Part shown: in pieces, positions 12,320-14,958 of the stretch
How positions within the stretch are numbered: the first letter of the stretch is position 1
Layout of the letters: each line of letters starts with the position of its first letter
Source: Calditrichaceae bacterium
GTDB lineage: Bacteria; Calditrichota; Calditrichia; Calditrichales; Calditrichaceae
Direction: 5' to 3'
Assembly: GCA_030622395.1 (NCBI GenBank)
Contig: JAUXGF010000008.1
Location: 1 to 14,958, forward strand
DNA: 14,958 nucleotides
The notes under the pieces: generated by a model
The model's database searches: none
What the model was told of the DNA's origin: nothing
What the model saw: only the letters and a program-made list of their open reading frames with translations
Made by a program: the position numbers and the translations under genes

Positions 12320-14958
12320 CTACCGCAGCAGTACTGTCTTAAGTGTTTTGACCTCATGGTCAACCCGTAATATTATAAAATATATTCCGCTGGCTTGATT
12401 CATTCCGGAATCATTTTTACTGTCCCATAATACCGAATGGTAACCTTTACTCATCATTTGCGCAGATATCAGTGTTTTGACTTTTTGCCCAAGAATGTTG
12501 CATACAATCATTTGTGTGTTTGCGTCTTTAGGCAAAGCAAATTTAATTGCCGTTTCCGGGTTAAAAGGATTGGGGAAATTTGGATAAAGAGTAACATTGT
12601 CCGGGAGAATATTCAGATCCTCAAATTGATCGGATACAAAAAATGTGTTTCCTATGATTAACTGAAACCTTCTTTCACTTTCATTTTGTTTAAATCGAAA
12701 GTTGTAATGCTGAGCTTCGATAAGATTAACGGGTACGTTTAATTTTTTGTCCCATAACCACATTTCATAATCCGGAGGTATTTGACCGGTTTTATGGAAA
12801 GTCAAGTCAGCTTTAGCGCTTTCAATATTACTTTTAACAATCATATCCCAAACAGCTCCGTCGTTTTCACTGCTGCGAATATCCGCGCTGTAACCGCCTG
12901 AAAATTCCCACTCCGAGTGAGGAAAATAAACGGATATATAATCGCCGATTACCGGAGGTTCGCCGCAGTCATACCGGTCATATTCATCTGAGGCATATTG
13001 CTGCATTCCAATAAAATTATATTTATCTTTTGCCTTTCCGGCGTCCGCCTTAATTTGCAGTCGCCAGCCGTCTTTCCCCGTATTATAAACAACCTGTTTG
13101 GGAATTGTAGTTTCATGCGGCAGGAAAACCAGAGAGTTGCTTGCATTTAAAGCGCGTACGAAATACCCTTCCCACGGAAGGAGAGTATTGATTTGTTCAA
13201 ATCCTTTATCTGTAGTATTATACCCCCACAGTTCAGCGCCGACATCCTCCGATTTAATAACAGAACTCCAGGCGACCGCAAAACTAAAAGGATCGCTGAT
13301 TTGGTTCCAGCCTTCCTGTAAATTTACAGTAACCGTATCCACAGGCGTACTAACGCCGCTGCCCGTATTAAAGGAAGTAGCCGATTTTGCAGCCAACCAA
13401 AACGCAGTCCCCGGACTAAAACTGCCCATGTCTTTATCCTGATCGTTCAACTCCACGTATTCGCCGTCTATCCAGCGGAACATTCGCCATTTATAAATAT
13501 CATATTCGCCTAAGTTATCGCCCAGCACACTTAAGGGGGAGCCGTCATCCGGGTTCATTGGTATTGATATCATTTGATAAACGCCGCCGGCTTCAATGGA
13601 TCTGTCAAGATTGGTTATTGTAACCGGCAAATTTATTTCACCCGCAGCCGGATAACGTACAAAGTGCCGACCGTCTGAAATTTTAAAATAATATTTCAAT
13701 CCGCTTTCAGTGATAAAACTTGAACCTATTGTCCCGCTGTATTCAATCCCGCTGCTGTTGGTCATGTTAGTCGAATCAAATTGCGCTATTCCTCCCTTAG
13801 CATAAAAAATGCGGACATATTCAAGCGGCAAATCAGAATCCACGGAAATGCTTATTGCCGCATCGCTTCCCGAAGAAGCCGTAATCGCGCCAGGGTTAAA
13901 TGTTACGGTTGGTTCTTCGGGATATTTTCCTTTTCCCGAAAGATCAACCAGTAGGGTGTTATTATTAATCGCATCTGAGTATATATAAAACTCGCCTGTA
14001 CAAGAATCGCTGTCAGCCGGAGTGAAAGTGAGCTCGACGTCCACATGCTGCTGCGGCATTAGTTCATAAGGAAGAGTTTCCGCAAAATCGTATTGAAAAA
14101 CCTGCGGCGAAATAACCAGGCTATCGATTGAAAAACTATAATCGCTGCTTATATTATTGATTGTTAAAATAGTAGCCTCTGAAGTGGAATCGACTAACAC
14201 TTCCCCGAAAATAATTTCATTCGTTGAAATCTCAATCGTTCCGGTAGGATTTGTATAACCTATGCCCTGCAAATTAACTTGCTGTGTCCCGTTGGAAGCG
14301 GTGCTGTAAATAGTAATCATTCCATCGTTATAGATTTTAACAGAATCAGGAGCAAAACGAAAATGTAAGGGTATAGAAAAACTTGGATTCATCTGATAGG
14401 GGAAGGTCAATTGTTCCTGCATAAAGAAAATATCTTTATTAATTGTAATAGAATCAATTTGAAAATCGTATGACTCGCTGTTATTAGTTATTGTTAACTC
14501 CCATGCTGCGGATGTGTCTCCTACCAGCACGCTGCCAAAATTGTGCGCATCATGTGATAAATCTATTACGCCTGTCGGAACATTTGAGCAGTTTCCTATC
14601 AACGTAACGGAAACCGGGCTTTCATCAGGATCATTGGAATAAATATTCATGGTTGTGTTATAGCTGCCCGCCGCATCCGGATAGAAACGAACGCTGACTT
14701 GCCTGTTCCCCGCTGCATCCACAGTAAAAGGAGTCGCCGGACTCAGCGCTTTAAACGTTGTATCTAAAATCGCGATACTATCTACCACTAAACCCGCTGC
14801 GCCGAGATTATTAATTTGAACAATCTGGTCATTGAAATTACCGATATAAACCGTACCGAAATTAACTGAGTTTACCCCGCCAAGATCAATATCCGCCACA
14901 ACTCCAACGCCGCTTAAGCTGACATTGGTGGTGGGATGATACGGATCATTTGATACAA
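12320..14958 (-). CDS. Large secreted surface protein, ASH/choice-of-anchor-D repeats and T9SS sorting domain (5' end outside window)
   Basis: The frame is open to the window edge. A GTG at 14899 is not the start, because the codons before it encode SNDPYHPTTNVSLSGVGV, the end of another repeat. Counting from the GTG, three ASPM/SPD-2/Hydin-type (choice-of-anchor D) repeats cover about 1-106, 107-216 and 217-326, each ending in an LxGxG-like strand (LIGNC, LQGIG, LSGKG) at a period near 107-110 residues. An Ig-like segment (about 330-425) and two related segments follow (SIEAGGVYQMISIPMNP.. and LQEGWNQISDPF.., about 434-600). The C-terminal 90 residues are a T9SS type A sorting domain: LYPNFPNPFNPETAIKFALP, NILGQKVKTL, GIYFIILRV and a basic end (KTVLLR). 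The protein should be exported through the T9SS and attached to or released at the cell surface. Adhesion is the usual guess, but no ligand or catalytic site is visible. Confidence 0.9.
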   Translation of the reverse strand, partial: VSNDPYHPTTNVSLSGVGVVADIDLGGVNSVNFGTVYIGNFNDQIVQINNLGAAGLVVDSIAILDTTFKALSPATPFTVDAAGNRQVSVRFYPDAAGSYNTTMNIYSNDPDESPVSVTLIGNCSNVPTGVIDLSHDAHNFGSVLVGDTSAAWELTITNNSESYDFQIDSITINKDIFFMQEQLTFPYQMNPSFSIPLHFRFAPDSVKIYNDGMITIYSTASNGTQQVNLQGIGYTNPTGTIEISTNEIIFGEVLVDSTSEATILTINNISSDYSFSIDSLVISPQVFQYDFAETLPYELMPQQHVDVELTFTPADSDSCTGEFYIYSDAINNNTLLVDLSGKGKYPEEPTVTFNPGAITASSGSDAAISISVDSDLPLEYVRIFYAKGGIAQFDSTNMTNSSGIEYSGTIGSSFITESGLKYYFKISDGRHFVRYPAAGEINLPVTITNLDRSIEAGGVYQMISIPMNPDDGSPLSVLGDNLGEYDIYKWRMFRWIDGEYVELNDQDKDMGSFSPGTAFWLAAKSATSFNTGSGVSTPVDTVTVNLQEGWNQISDPFSFAVAWSSVIKSEDVGAELWGYNTTDKGFEQINTLLPWEGYFVRALNASNSLVFLPHETTIPKQVVYNTGKDGWRLQIKADAGKAKDKYNFIGMQQYASDEYDRYDCGEPPVIGDYISVYFPHSEWEFSGGYSADIRSSENDGAVWDMIVKSNIESAKADLTFHKTGQIPPDYEMWLWDKKLNVPVNLIEAQHYNFRFKQNESERRFQLIIGNTFFVSDQFEDLNILPDNVTLYPNFPNPFNPETAIKFALPKDANTQMIVCNILGQKVKTLISAQMMSKGYHSVLWDSKNDSGMNQASGIYFIILRVDHEVKTLKTVLLR

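Overview
The window looks like chromosomal DNA from an uncultured or poorly studied member of the FCB superphylum (Calditrichota, KSB1, Marinimicrobia or Ignavibacteria-like; the phylum cannot be fixed from sequence alone). The main evidence is the large secreted protein at the right edge, which ends in a type IX secretion (T9SS type A) sorting domain with the YPNFPNPFNPET signature. A second sign is a secreted protein whose N-terminus looks like that of a TonB-dependent receptor. Ribosome-binding sites of the AAGGAG or GAGGA type precede several genes.

Layout. Bases 1-529 hold only hairpins and the leader of a plus-strand metallo-beta-lactamase-fold hydrolase (530-1369). Next comes a wrecked plus-strand transposase (about 1588-2360) and a knot of nested palindromes (2494-2541). 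All other genes are on the minus strand. From left to right these are: a secreted protein joining a carboxypeptidase-regulatory domain, a vWA domain and a CsgG/LpoB-like domain (2604-4586); a truncated AAA ATPase (4889-5326); a hairpin-rich stretch without a convincing gene (5336-5962); a tight pair encoding bacterial-microcompartment electron-transfer proteins PduT and PduS (5963-7868); a CfrBI-like restriction-endonuclease gene with a doubtful 5' end (8084-8758); two coupled small ORFs (8851-9159); a secreted metallophosphoesterase (9239-11134); a 55-codon remnant of a DUF89-type gene (11239-11406); a 1.2-kb intergenic region rich in palindromic repeats; and the 3' part of a large cell-surface protein (12320 to the window edge).

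How the genes relate. PduS and PduT are the only clear functional unit. In characterised systems PduS is a flavin/Fe-S oxidoreductase and PduT is a shell protein carrying a 4Fe-4S cluster in its pore, and together they are thought to move electrons across a microcompartment shell. No other shell or cargo gene lies here, so this would be a satellite locus of a compartment encoded elsewhere. Three proteins (vWA fusion, metallophosphoesterase, T9SS protein) have export signals and act outside the cytoplasm.

The rest has an accessory, decaying character: a transposase with two frameshifts and a stop, an ATPase cut after its P-loop core, a DUF89 gene reduced to its N-terminus, a restriction enzyme with no methyltransferase beside it, and many inverted repeats. 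Some short sequences recur between distant intergenic regions. The clearest is a composite palindromic element present twice in opposite orientation at 11478-11700.
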